From assembly GCF_011682145.1 (NCBI RefSeq), contig NZ_WHJH01000003.1, positions 186,001 to 250,000 of the forward strand: a stretch of DNA of 64,000 nt, given 5' to 3'. Positions 17,219-25,407 of the stretch are shown here, piece by piece (position 1 is the first letter of the stretch; each line of letters opens with the position of its first letter). The translations under genes were made by a program, and so were the position numbers. The notes under the pieces are model-generated. The model ran no database searches, had not been told where the DNA came from, and saw nothing but the letters and a program-made list of their open reading frames with translations. Source of the stretch: Massilia mucilaginosa (GTDB lineage: Bacteria > Pseudomonadota > Gammaproteobacteria > Burkholderiales > Burkholderiaceae_D).

Positions 17219-18120
17219 GAGGTTTTATCGACCAGAACCGCCACGCTTACGGGGTCGAGTCGATCTGCAACGTGTTGCAGGTTGCCCCGTCCGGCTACTG
17301 GCGTTATGCCGCGCAGCGACGTAACCCTGACTTGCGCTGCCGGCGTGCCAAGATCGATGAGGCACTTGCACCTGAAATTGAGCGCGTCTGGAATGCCAAT
17401 ATGCAGGTCTACGGGGCCGACAAAGTCTGGCGGCAATTGCGCCGCGAAGGAACCGACGTTGCTCGATGCACGGTTGAGCGATTGATGCGCCGTGCTGGAC
17501 TGCGAGGCGTGATGCGGGGAAAAGTAGTTCGGACCACGATCGGCAATGCCGCGGCACCATGCCCGCTGGACCGCGTCAATCGTCAGTTCAAGGCACAACG
17601 GCCGAACCAACTCTGGGTGAGCGATTTTACTTATGTTTCGACTTGGCAGGGCTTCGTCTACGTGGCCTTCGTGATCGACGTGTTCGCACGGCGAATCGTG
17701 GGCTGGCGCGTGAGCAGCTCGATGCGTACCGACTTCGTCCTGGATGCCTTGGAACAGGCCCTTTATGATCGTCAGCCTGAACGGGATGACTCGTTGATTC
17801 ACCATAGCGACCGTGGTTCGCAATACGTCTCTATCCGCTACAGTGAGCGCCTTGCTGAAGCTGGCGTTGAACCGTCTGTGGGAAGCAAGGGCGACAGCTA
17901 TGACAACGCCCTGGCCGAGACCATTAACGGCTTGTACAAGGCAGAACTGATCCACCGCCGTGCTCCTTGGAAGACGCGCGAAGCCGTTGAACTGGCAACG
18001 CTGGAATGGGTATCTTGGTTCAACCACCACCGGCTGCTAGAACCACTAGGCTACATTCCGCCGGCTGAAGCTGAGGCAAACTACTTTCGACAACTTTCCG
18101 AGCAGGCCATGACGGTCTGA
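17215..18120 (+). CDS. IS3-family transposase OrfB
   Basis: 301-residue DDE catalytic subunit starting at GTG 17215 ([20 protein letters not shown]). The frame is open further upstream, but there it only overlaps orfA out of phase. The catalytic core shows [20 protein letters not shown] (Asp), [15 protein letters not shown] (Asp) and [19 protein letters not shown] (Glu). C-terminal [20 protein letters not shown] is typical of the IS3 family. The frame relation to orfA is -1, matching the programmed-frameshift expression used by this family. Appears intact and possibly active. Confidence 0.95.
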   Translation: MRGFIDQNRHAYGVESICNVLQVAPSGYWRYAAQRRNPDLRCRRAKIDEALAPEIERVWNANMQVYGADKVWRQLRREGTDVARCTVERLMRRAGLRGVMRGKVVRTTIGNAAAPCPLDRVNRQFKAQRPNQLWVSDFTYVSTWQGFVYVAFVIDVFARRIVGWRVSSSMRTDFVLDALEQALYDRQPERDDSLIHHSDRGSQYVSIRYSERLAEAGVEPSVGSKGDSYDNALAETINGLYKAELIHRRAPWKTREAVELATLEWVSWFNHHRLLEPLGYIPPAEAEANYFRQLSEQAMTV

Positions 18121-18443
18121 CTCACGCCAAAAGGCCTCCCATAATTTCGGGGCGATTCAAAAGAGTCATTGTCGGCATTTAGTTGCTAAAAACACCATGG
18201 CAGTACAAATTGCAGCGGTAGGGGGCAAACCATAGCGATCTTCACCTCACAGGACCGCGCTCTCGCTCTTTGCACACCGCGCGTTACAAAAACATGTTGA
18301 TATGTATCACTTCCGCAACAAACTGCATGATAAAAAAGAATTTTGAGAAAAATTGTGCGATCAGTAACGAATGGCTTTAATATCATATTGCCAATTACTC
18401 CCACCTTTGGGTAAATGTTTTTATAGGACAAATAGGAAATTAT

Positions 18444-19253
18444 ATGCATGATTGTCGATTTAGAATTCGAGCTGCATTGGCAGTTGCGTTGATTTGCGCA
18501 AGTTCTTTTTCTTGTGCGGCTGAAGTGCTGGATCCGGACGGTGCCCTTGCATCTTTCGTAAAACGACCATCGTTGACGATTAACGACTCGACACAGTGGT
18601 CGACCGCAATTAGCACCTTAGTGGGCTCTTACATTACCAAAGAGAACGGGGTGATAATGCTGCAAGGGAAGGGGATAGGAACGACCACTCCAGCCTTGCA
18701 AGTTGATCTAAAGGATGGCGAGGTGTACCGAGCGCTGATCAGCCAAAAGCAGACCGTCGGACTAGATATTGTTGCATTTTTTAAATTCAACAGAAGCAAG
18801 GAATTTCTTAACGAGTTGGTCATTACTGATTTGATTTCCGCTACGGATCCAACACTGAAACTGGATTCGTGCATTGCTAATCGTCCGGCTGCACTTGCTA
18901 GTTCTAAGTATTGGTGCATTACAGCCATTACATTGTCCAAAATAACTACGCGTAAGTATAAGAAAACAAATAACACGGCAAAAGGCACGTACACTATCGC
19001 TACGGCCGAAGGTACCTTTCAAACCGACAATAACGTCGGGGGAGTGGAGAAAATTGCGAGCATCAGCGTCTACGGTCCCATTTTGAATGGCGTATTAGCT
19101 CCGGTTGATCAACCTGTAGTGATTGCTCCGGCAGTTATCAACAAATCGTTTACTGGTCCAAAAACTGCTGCCAAGATAGATTCAAAGCTTTTTGTACCAA
19201 AAATTAACGAACTAGAAGGTGCAAAATTAATCGTGCCTGGAGTTTCTCGTTAA
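18444..19253 (+). CDS. Exported protein of unknown function, AT-rich
   Basis: 269 residues. A Sec signal peptide is clear: basic HDCRFRIR, hydrophobic AALAVALICASSFSC, cleavage probably after CAA. The mature part is rich in Thr, Ile and Lys with beta-strand character (KGTYTIATAEGTFQTDNN), and has two Cys-containing segments (LDSCIANRP, SKYWCITAI) that could form a disulfide. ATG 18444 follows AGGA in an AT-rich leader. No family recognised. Its base composition is far more AT-rich than the core genes, as is that of the next gene, pointing to recent acquisition. It may form a pair with the downstream lipoprotein, 129 bases away. Confidence 0.75.
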   Translation: MHDCRFRIRAALAVALICASSFSCAAEVLDPDGALASFVKRPSLTINDSTQWSTAISTLVGSYITKENGVIMLQGKGIGTTTPALQVDLKDGEVYRALISQKQTVGLDIVAFFKFNRSKEFLNELVITDLISATDPTLKLDSCIANRPAALASSKYWCITAITLSKITTRKYKKTNNTAKGTYTIATAEGTFQTDNNVGGVEKIASISVYGPILNGVLAPVDQPVVIAPAVINKSFTGPKTAAKIDSKLFVPKINELEGAKLIVPGVSR

Positions 19254-19382
19254 ACTGGTTCAGATATCAGCTGGCTTCGCGGCGATTTGTATAGCGGTGA
19301 GTATGATATCTTATTCAAATTCACCGGAATCCCGCGACTGATTCCTCGATCGGCTCATGAATAATTGAGATGAGACATTGCG

Positions 19383-20024
19383 ATGACAAAATTTTTCAGA
19401 ACCGCTCTAGGTGGAATCTGGCTTTCTTTTCTATTGATTAGCTCGGGATGCACGAGTAATCAAATTGCCAGCAAAACCTGCAGCAATTTGCATACAGAAA
19501 TTTGCGCTGGTAAAATAGTAGCACCACAGGCTTCCATTGAGAATATTCGCTCCGGTGTTCGGGTTGCAATAGACGCTATCTATTCTTTGCGATTTGAAAA
19601 AACGCTCAACGAATTTTACATAAAGAATGCAAAATCCGGACCGCATTCTGCTGCCTGGGTTGGATTTGATGCTGAAACCGTTGCAAACCAACTTAGGACA
19701 AGTATCAAAAATGTTGAAATCGTGACCTATGGCGGTCTTTGGGCTTTTGTGCTGCGCTTCGGCCCAGCACAGAATATAGCTTATGACGGTGATGGCAATG
19801 GACCGATTCGCCTTAATGAATGGGCTCTTCCGCGATCCATTCCATCACTCGGAAACACAGTTGGACATGAAGTGGCACATAAGGTAGGACTAACACATCC
19901 AAGCAGTAGCATCAATAGAGCTGTGGCCAATTGTGAACCACCCTATGTCATAGGTGCATTAATCGAAAAATTAGCCCAGGAAAATACTCTTCCGGACCTC
20001 GAAATTACGTGCAATTCCCTCTAG
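19383..20024 (+). CDS. Lipoprotein with HExxHxxGxxH metzincin-type motif
   Basis: 213 residues with a lipoprotein signal peptide (LISSGC, lipidated Cys about residue 23). Residues 162-172 read HEVAHKVGLTH: His162, Glu163, His166, Gly169 and His172 match the full HExxHxxGxxH zinc signature of metzincin peptidases. The upstream Asp-rich turn YDGDGNGPIRLNEW could bind calcium. A Met-turn is not evident after the motif, where PSSSINRAVAN follows, so this is a candidate peptidase rather than a known family. AT-rich like its neighbour. The TAG stop is part of the CTAG duplicated by the adjacent MITE. Likely anchored in the outer membrane or periplasm. Confidence 0.7.
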   Translation: MTKFFRTALGGIWLSFLLISSGCTSNQIASKTCSNLHTEICAGKIVAPQASIENIRSGVRVAIDAIYSLRFEKTLNEFYIKNAKSGPHSAAWVGFDAETVANQLRTSIKNVEIVTYGGLWAFVLRFGPAQNIAYDGDGNGPIRLNEWALPRSIPSLGNTVGHEVAHKVGLTHPSSSINRAVANCEPPYVIGALIEKLAQENTLPDLEITCNSL

Positions 20025-20122
20025 GGAAGTGCTGATTTATTCACTTTTCGAATATTCGCCCCCTTTAGAATCAAAGGGTTACACGCAAAATTCTTGAAAA
20101 TATTGAATAAATCAGCGCTTCC
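20025..20122. mobile_element. 98-bp MITE with IS5-like ends and CTAG duplication
   Basis: Inverted ends GGAAGTGCTGATTTATTCA (20025) and, from 20122, GGAAGCGCTGATTTATTCA differ at one position. CTAG flanks both sides (20021-20024, 20123-20126). A 4-bp YTAR duplication and GGAAG-type ends fit non-autonomous derivatives of the IS5 family. It sits exactly at the stop codon of the lipoprotein gene, so the protein is unchanged. Confidence 0.85.
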
Positions 20123-20194
20123 CTAGTGTTGCCGTTCAGTAATGGCGGCAAGCTTATACAGACCTGAGGGATGAGTGCCAAAAAATAGGCAATC

Positions 20195-20330
20195 TGAATA
20201 ATCCCGACTTATGTGAGATTTCGTTGAATAATCCCGACTTATGTGAGATTCAGTCCCAGCTTATGTGGGATTTTTCTTGTTAAGTTATTGATTTAGGTGA
20301 TTTCCGATCCCGACTTCTGTGAGACTCAAC
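20195..20330 (-). repeat. Right-end repeat array of island
   Basis: Two identical 26-base units at 20195-20220 and 20225-20250 contain ATCCCGACTTATGTGAGATT. A diverged copy lies at 20253-20272 (GTCCCAGCTTATGTGGGATT), and the terminal copy at 20307-20330 contains CCCGACTTCTGTGA. All face the opposite way to the left array at 6702-6810. The terminal copies on both sides have C where the internal copies have A. The rest of 20127-20544 shows no gene. Confidence 0.75.
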
Positions 20331-20544
20331 GTGCGCGGCCTGGCAAGGCAGGCGCCGCATAAAGTTATAAAAAATCTCACATTTCAATCGACTAATATTG
20401 CCAAATAGACTATTCTTATCAAACGGCTGAGCTAGCGTAGCGCGGCCGATCGGGGAGCGCTGCGAATCGCGCTCCGGCTTTCGGATAAGACGGTGTCGGG
20501 TGGACGCGTCATGCATCCACCGTCACGTTGAGGAAGCGCTGTTC

Positions 20545-21663
20545 ATGAAGATTGTCGTCGATTCCAAGCACCTGGCAGCCGATATTGCAGTGGCACTGGA
20601 CAATGCGGGGCGCGAGCACCTGGTCATCGTCGCCAAAAGCACCTGGTCGATTCCCGAACCTGGAGAACGTGCACGCCCGCTGCCGCCGCAGCCGCTGGTC
20701 CAGGCCGATATCTATGCCGGCCAGCCCGGCGCCAGCGCCATGCTGTACGGCGCCGACTTTGCGCGCTTCAAGGCGCGCTGCGATGTCCTGTTCAACGCCA
20801 GCGCGCATGCGCCCGATAACCTGCCGGTACCCGAACTGCTCGTGGCATGGCAAGTTGGCGCGCTGCGCAAAGGCTTGCGTGTCCTCGGGCCGCGCACCTG
20901 GCGCAGCAAGATGGGCTTGCTGTCGCTGAGCAAACCGGAAGCGTTTACGACCCAGCCGCTGCACTATGGCTTTGCCTTCGGGGGAACCCGTATTTTCCAG
21001 AAAGAGCAGGCCGAAGCCGTGTACGAAAGCTATCCGGATAACCCGGCCGGAATCGGCTGGGCCGGAGCGCGCACGCGCGCGCAGCTCGACGGCGCGCCTG
21101 CCGCGCAACTCGAAGCGATGGATGACCCGCTCCGCAGCGCCCAGGGAAAGCATGCCGCCGCCGCCTTTTCCGCCATCGGACGCCACTGGCCGCCGCGCAA
21201 GCAATATGGCGGTACCTACGATGCTGCCTGGCGGCGCGACGTGTTCCCCCTGCTGCCGGAAGATTTCGACGAACGCTTTCACCAGTGCGCCCCCGAGGAC
21301 CAGCAGATGGCCTACCCCGAGGGCGGCGAGCCGGTCGTCTTGCGCAACATGATGCGCGGCCGTCCCGATGTGCGTTTTGCGCTGCCGCGCATGAAACAGC
21401 AAACGGTGCGCGTACTGCGCACCGACTACAGCAGCAGCGTACTCGAAGCGCTTGCCGACACGCTGTATTTTGAACCGGACGAACAACGCTTTTCCGTGGT
21501 CTGGCGGATCAGCACCCCACTCAAGCGGCGCTTGCAGGAAATCGACACGGTGGCGGTCGGCCCGGTCGACCCCGGCTGGTGGCAAGAAAAATCGCTGGGC
21601 CTGGGAGCTGGCTGCGGCGGCTGCGGCGCTGCCGCGGCGGATGCCGGCGCGATGCCGGCATGA
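20545..21663 (+). CDS. DUF2169-type T6SS accessory protein
   Basis: 372 residues. The N-terminus (VIVAKSTWSIPEPGE, then ADIYAGQPGASAMLYGADFA) and ARFKARCDVLF match the DUF2169 family, found next to PAAR-domain effectors of type VI secretion systems and thought to help load effectors on the spike. ATG 20545 follows GAGGA with 10-base spacing; the frame is open from 20500 but without a ribosome site. It heads a five-gene operon with the next gene overlapping by ATGA. The end is an unusual Gly/Cys/Ala-rich stretch (GAGCGGCGAAAADAG). No signal peptide, so cytoplasmic. The structural T6SS genes are not in the window. Confidence 0.85.
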   Translation: MKIVVDSKHLAADIAVALDNAGREHLVIVAKSTWSIPEPGERARPLPPQPLVQADIYAGQPGASAMLYGADFARFKARCDVLFNASAHAPDNLPVPELLVAWQVGALRKGLRVLGPRTWRSKMGLLSLSKPEAFTTQPLHYGFAFGGTRIFQKEQAEAVYESYPDNPAGIGWAGARTRAQLDGAPAAQLEAMDDPLRSAQGKHAAAAFSAIGRHWPPRKQYGGTYDAAWRRDVFPLLPEDFDERFHQCAPEDQQMAYPEGGEPVVLRNMMRGRPDVRFALPRMKQQTVRVLRTDYSSSVLEALADTLYFEPDEQRFSVVWRISTPLKRRLQEIDTVAVGPVDPGWWQEKSLGLGAGCGGCGAAAADAGAMPA

Positions 21664-22763
21664 AGCTGTGGCCCCTTTCCCCCGCTACCGGCACGGACCA
21701 GTCAACGACGGCGCCCTGGATGCCGCTGCGGGTCGTCGCGCGCGCGATGTGCTGTGCGGTCGGCCACACGGCGCCGGCGGCCAGCGCCGCCATCAACGCC
21801 CGCATTAACCACTTTCGCGAAACCGGATTCGTGGCGCGGGGCGGCGCGCCGATCACCGGCGGCGCGCTGTACGAGGTCGGCGCCTGGGGCGCCGAGCGCC
21901 TCGGCCTGATGCTGCGCACGGTGCTTGCCGAAGCGATGGCCGGGCAGCCTGGCATCGATACGCGCACGGTGGCGATCCTGGTGCTGGGCGCCGAACCGGG
22001 GCGGCCCGGCATGTCCGGCAATTGCCTCGCCGAGGCCCTGGCCGCGATCCTGGAAGAGATGCGCGGCGAAGGCCGCCAGTTTCATGCGCGCGGCGCATTG
22101 TGCGTCGACGGCAAGGGCGGCGTCGGCAAGGCGCTGGCGCAGGCGTCGCTGTCGATGGCGCAGCGCGACGGGCCGGCGTATGTGTTGCTGGCGGCGGTCG
22201 ATAGCTTGCTCGATGCCGGGGCGATCGAGCACTACCTGGACCAGGAACGGCTGGCCACCAAAAGCAATGCCGACGGATTCATTCCGGCCGAGGGCGCCGC
22301 CGCTGTCTTGCTCAGCCGGGCGGAGGCGGCTGCGCCAGCCTTGTGGATCGACGCGCTTGCCAGCACCGAGGAAGCCTGGCGTTTCGGCGCCGATACGCCG
22401 GTACGCGCCCGCGCGCTCACGGACGCCATGCGCAACGCGGCGCAGGCCGCCGGCTGCGAGATCGCGGCGCTCGACTTTCATGCCAGCGGCATGACCGGCG
22501 AGGGCTGGTATGCCAGGGAAGTGAGCATGGCGCTGGCGCGCTGCATGGAACGCAAGAAGGCGCAGTTCCCGCACCTGATGGTGGCGCGCAGCGTCGGCGA
22601 AACCGGCGCCGCCAGTGCCCTGCTGACGCTGGCCTGGCTGGCTGCGCTGATGGGGCATCCGACGCACAGCCCCGGCCGCGCCGGACTACTGCATTTTGCC
22701 GGCGATGACGGCCGCCGTACGGCCATGGTGGTGCGCTACCGCGCGGCGCCGCCCGCCTCTTAG
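21660..22763 (+). CDS. Beta-ketoacyl-synthase-like protein in T6SS operon
   Basis: 367 residues starting at ATG 21660, overlapping the previous stop (ATGA). The middle reads AYVLLAAVDSLLDAGAIEHY, then FIPAEGAAAVLLSRAE, and later LDFHASGMTGEGWYAREVSM and RSVGETGAASALLTL. This is the pattern of the thiolase/ketosynthase fold, with the acidic, Gly-rich segments and an ETGAAS equivalent of the usual GHTxGAAG. The active-site Cys region is not obvious, so catalysis may be lost. Similar KAS-like proteins occur beside DUF2169 and PAAR genes. Role unknown; a scaffold or adaptor for the spike effector is an inference. Confidence 0.7.
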   Translation: MKLWPLSPATGTDQSTTAPWMPLRVVARAMCCAVGHTAPAASAAINARINHFRETGFVARGGAPITGGALYEVGAWGAERLGLMLRTVLAEAMAGQPGIDTRTVAILVLGAEPGRPGMSGNCLAEALAAILEEMRGEGRQFHARGALCVDGKGGVGKALAQASLSMAQRDGPAYVLLAAVDSLLDAGAIEHYLDQERLATKSNADGFIPAEGAAAVLLSRAEAAAPALWIDALASTEEAWRFGADTPVRARALTDAMRNAAQAAGCEIAALDFHASGMTGEGWYAREVSMALARCMERKKAQFPHLMVARSVGETGAASALLTLAWLAALMGHPTHSPGRAGLLHFAGDDGRRTAMVVRYRAAPPAS

Positions 22764-22774
22764 ACAGGAACACC

Positions 22775-24394
22775 ATGCAGACCCACGTCTACGCCAATAA
22801 TGAAGAAATCGCCTGCAAGGCCGTCGGCAACGATGGCGTGTCGCCGCAGGCCTTTCCCGATACCTGCTGGAGCCCGCCGGGTCCCCCGGCCGGCCCGGTG
22901 GCCATTCCCTATCCGAACACCTGTTTCGCCGGCAGTATCACGAATGGCACCCGCACGGTGTTCATTGGCGGGCAGGAAATTGCAATCGAGGATCACTCTT
23001 TCTTCGCGACCAGTACCGGCAATGAAGCGGCCACCGAGGCCTTCGGCCAAGGCGTGGCGACCGCTGTCATCACGGGCAAGGCGTATTTTACGCAGTGGTC
23101 TTTCGACGTGGTGTTCGAAGGCTTCGGGGTGCCGCGGCATACCGACCTGGTCAGCCATAACCATGGCTCGCAGCCTGGCAATACGGCGGTGTTTCCGTAC
23201 TTGTCGCGCGGATTCTGGGAATCGTTTCCCTGCAAGAAGGAAGAGGATGCCATTGAACGTGCATGCGGGCCCGAAGCGGACATGTCGGAGACCAAGCGCG
23301 AGATCAGAAGCAGAAGCCCGCTGCTCGATCTTCTGAGGCGCAAGAAAAACACCGGTGTTCGAACCGGCAAACGCGAAGAAGCGGACAGCTGGCACTGGAC
23401 GGACGACCATTGCGATGGCCTGCAGCTGCCGGTCGGGACAAGGCCGGGTGCGGTGGCCTACATCAAGGAGATGGAAGAGATCATGGCGGCGCTGCCCAAG
23501 GAAATCGATGCCATGAATCTGATCAAAGCCGAGCTGGAAGGCATGGTCGCCGATGCGGCCGCCTGGGCCGCCGGCAAGTGGGCTGCCAAGGCCGCAGTCA
23601 AGCAGGCCATCGGCAGCGCGGTGCCGCTGGCCGGAAACGTTGCGATGGCGGCGTGGTCGGTGTACGACGTCGTCGAATCGGTCGGCGATGTTACAGAAAT
23701 CAAAAAGGTAGCCGATGAGGCCCTGGAACAACTGAAGGAGCTCGAGAAACGGCTTCCCGATATGAACAGGCTGCGCGACGAGTTCGACAAATTCAAGCAG
23801 CTCAGTCCCAAGCAACAGGAAGACGCCGCCGTCAAGCTGGCCGCCGAGGCCCAGAGCTTGCTGGCGATGTTGAATGAATGCGTGCGCGCGCGCAAGTGCC
23901 ATCTGGTGCCGTTCGAAAATGCGACAGGAATCCCGCCCAACGAACTTAAGAGTCATGAGCCTGTGAAAAAAGGCGGCTGCTGTTTTGGACAGACCGGGCA
24001 CCATTTGCTTCCAGAGAAATCTCTGGCAGGTACTTGTTTGCAGTATAAGCACGCGGCGGCGCCCACGGTCTGCGCCGAAGGCACCAACCAGAACGCCGGC
24101 AGCCACCAGCAGGTGCATGTCGACCTGGCGAAGGAGCACGCCGCCCTGGTGTTGTCTGCGCTCCCCGGCACCATCGCTGCCGACGGCAGCATGAGCATGA
24201 GCGATGCCCTGGATGCGGCAGCCAGATCTCATCAAGCGGCATTTCCGTTTTCGAAGTGTTCGTTCGACTGCATTCGCGCTCAACTTGCGGCTTACTACGA
24301 CAAAGTGTGTGGCGCCAATGACAGGCCCAAGATGGTCAATGCACAGGGTAAACTTGCCACGCCTCCCGGCGTCGTGGGCGGCGATGTCAATTAA
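22775..24394 (+). CDS. PAAR-like (DUF4150) T6SS effector with C-terminal HNH/Endo VII-like toxin domain
   Basis: 539 residues. The first 130 are a DUF4150 PAAR-like spike tip: MQTHVYANNEEIACKAVG, then IPYPNTCFAGSITNGTRTVF and IEDHSFFATSTGNEA. A helical middle follows, with an Ala-rich amphipathic stretch at about 255-300 (WAAGKWAAKAAVKQAIGSAV), and a coiled coil at about 308-350. The last 130 residues start GQTGHHLLPEKSLAG and continue VCAEGTNQNAGSHQQVHVDL, matching HNH/Endo VII-type toxins with a GHH or SHH signature; the paired Cys of CSFDCIRAQLAAYYDKVCG come after. This would be a nuclease delivered to rival cells. The next gene probably supplies immunity. Confidence 0.8.
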   Translation: MQTHVYANNEEIACKAVGNDGVSPQAFPDTCWSPPGPPAGPVAIPYPNTCFAGSITNGTRTVFIGGQEIAIEDHSFFATSTGNEAATEAFGQGVATAVITGKAYFTQWSFDVVFEGFGVPRHTDLVSHNHGSQPGNTAVFPYLSRGFWESFPCKKEEDAIERACGPEADMSETKREIRSRSPLLDLLRRKKNTGVRTGKREEADSWHWTDDHCDGLQLPVGTRPGAVAYIKEMEEIMAALPKEIDAMNLIKAELEGMVADAAAWAAGKWAAKAAVKQAIGSAVPLAGNVAMAAWSVYDVVESVGDVTEIKKVADEALEQLKELEKRLPDMNRLRDEFDKFKQLSPKQQEDAAVKLAAEAQSLLAMLNECVRARKCHLVPFENATGIPPNELKSHEPVKKGGCCFGQTGHHLLPEKSLAGTCLQYKHAAAPTVCAEGTNQNAGSHQQVHVDLAKEHAALVLSALPGTIAADGSMSMSDALDAAARSHQAAFPFSKCSFDCIRAQLAAYYDKVCGANDRPKMVNAQGKLATPPGVVGGDVN

Positions 24395-24410
24395 TGAAGA
24401 GGAGTTGGCT

Positions 24411-25391
24411 GTGACTGTATTTCTGGACAAGAAGCGCTGGACCGAAGTGTTCTCCGGCTTTGTTATCTCCAGCGTGGCGCTGCTCGACCGGCGTGCCTTG
24501 CATTTTTGTGCGCGTCAGCGCATGTCGATCGAAGAATCGTCGCACTTGTTCGATCACGATATTGCGACCCGCCTGATCGTCCTGTACACCGACCGCGAGG
24601 CGGGGAGCAATTGCGGATTTCGCCAGTTGACCGGGATGGCCCATTCCGTGGTGGGCGTCTCGCGCCCGCCGTTCCCGCGACCGAGCGGCATGGTCTGCGC
24701 CATGAACATGGATGGCGATGTGTATCCGCGCGGCGGCGGCGTGGAAGGGCCGATGGAGCATATCGATCCGGGCAAGTGGCCAAGCACGCTCAGGCTCAAG
24801 TGCATTCGCGGCTATACCTTCGCTGTCGGCGTAGGAAGACGCGTCTACAAACGCGTCGACTCCGGGACGTGGCTGGCCGTCGACGCAGGACTGCCCAGGC
24901 CCGATGAAGTGACGACCAGGATGGGATTCGAGGATATCGATGCGTTTTCCGAATCGGACATGTATGCCGTCGGCGGACACGGCGACGTATGGCATTTCGA
25001 TGGCCAGGCCTGGAAGCAGATGGGTTTCCCGAGCAATGTGCAACTGGCGACCGTGACGTGCGCGGGGGATGGCAATGTGTACATTTCCGGCGAAGGGGGC
25101 AGTTTGTGGCTTGGACAAAAGTCGACTTGGAAATCCGTCTACCGGGGGACATCGACAGTGCCATGGAATGACGTACGCTGGTTCCAGGACAAGCTCTGGC
25201 TGGCCTCGAACTACCAGTTTTATCAGTGGGACGGCAGCGCGATGGCGCGCGCCAGCCACGAGGGCGAAGCGGTACCCATGTATGGCCGCATGGATGTGCA
25301 CGACGGCTTGCTGGTCATTGCCAGCCAGGACTCGGTGCGCACTTTCGATGGCGCCGCCTGGCGCCATCTGGTTGAACCGTATGACGAATGA
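24411..25391 (+). CDS. Beta-propeller-like protein, candidate immunity protein
   Basis: 326 residues from GTG 24411, which has a very good AGAGGAG 7 bases upstream; ATG 24384 in the same frame overlaps the effector gene but lacks such a site. The sequence has repeated beta blades with Trp/Gly turns: SDMYAVGGHGDVWHFDGQAW, then GDGNVYISGEGGSLWLGQ, then FQDKLWLASNYQFYQWDG and GLLVIASQDSVRTFDGAAW. No signal peptide. Its place straight after the toxin gene is where T6SS immunity genes lie, so immunity is the leading guess. A structural or adaptor propeller is the alternative. Confidence 0.65.
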   Translation: MTVFLDKKRWTEVFSGFVISSVALLDRRALHFCARQRMSIEESSHLFDHDIATRLIVLYTDREAGSNCGFRQLTGMAHSVVGVSRPPFPRPSGMVCAMNMDGDVYPRGGGVEGPMEHIDPGKWPSTLRLKCIRGYTFAVGVGRRVYKRVDSGTWLAVDAGLPRPDEVTTRMGFEDIDAFSESDMYAVGGHGDVWHFDGQAWKQMGFPSNVQLATVTCAGDGNVYISGEGGSLWLGQKSTWKSVYRGTSTVPWNDVRWFQDKLWLASNYQFYQWDGSAMARASHEGEAVPMYGRMDVHDGLLVIASQDSVRTFDGAAWRHLVEPYDE

Positions 25392-25407
25392 GCGGGAGCG
25401 CGCCACC

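Larger units (their letters stand above)
16845..18159 (+). mobile_element. IS3-family (IS51-group-like) insertion sequence, complete
   Basis: 1315-bp element. Its inverted ends start TGAATCGCCCCG at 16845 and at 18159 and share the nearby GGAGGC block. AAA lies on both sides (16842-16844 and 18160-18162) as a 3-bp target duplication, supported by the restored reading frame of the interrupted gene. It carries intact orfA and orfB. Confidence 0.88.
16519..18178 (-). pseudogene. Small membrane-protein gene broken by two IS3 elements
   Basis: Minus strand. The first six codons (MPTMTL) lie at 18178-18160. The rest (YNFALKSVPPMIFTVLVTAF to the stop at 16519) lies beyond the second IS3 element; removing that element and one AAA duplication gives an unbroken frame. 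The protein has one membrane helix after residue 15 and a second in GGTLNPLIGLFTVWGLLVAF, with the WGQFGDYMGG motif between, then a charged helix LQSAQLAVARKDSARLAKDM. WGxFGDYxGGxLNP plus two helices is seen in a family of phage-defence-associated (putative AbiC-like) proteins; this is a resemblance only. The stop codon is supplied by the end of the first IS3 element, so the C-terminus is also lost. Confidence 0.65.
6702..20330. mobile_element. Decayed 13.6-kb genomic island with multi-site transposon-like ends
   Basis: A 24-base sequence at 6702-6725 recurs inverted at 20307-20330 with 22 matches; the shared core is CACAGAAGTCGGGAT. Inside each end further copies of the same motif occur with A replacing C (CATAAGTCGGGAT at left, ATCCCGACTTATG twice at right), all pointing the same way relative to their end. 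Multiple spaced binding sites at both ends are characteristic of Tn7/Tn5053/Mu-type transposons, but no TnsABC, TniABQ or integrase gene is found inside. The content is a mix of orphan accessory genes and insertion sequences, and the flanks are unrelated core-type loci. No clear target duplication was found. Boundaries are an inference from the repeats. Confidence 0.6.

Noticed and set aside
20195-20272. CRISPR-like array from the evenly spaced repeats
   Set aside because: Only two exact copies with 4-base spacing and no cas genes; the inverted counterpart at 6702 shows these are element ends.
6702-20330. Integrative element with a tRNA attachment site
   Set aside because: No tRNA gene, tyrosine integrase or direct-repeat att site was found at either end.
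20370-20395. A further island-end repeat at AATCTCACATTTC
   Set aside because: Only the first half resembles the repeat and it lies outside the terminal copy in the opposite orientation; probably chance.
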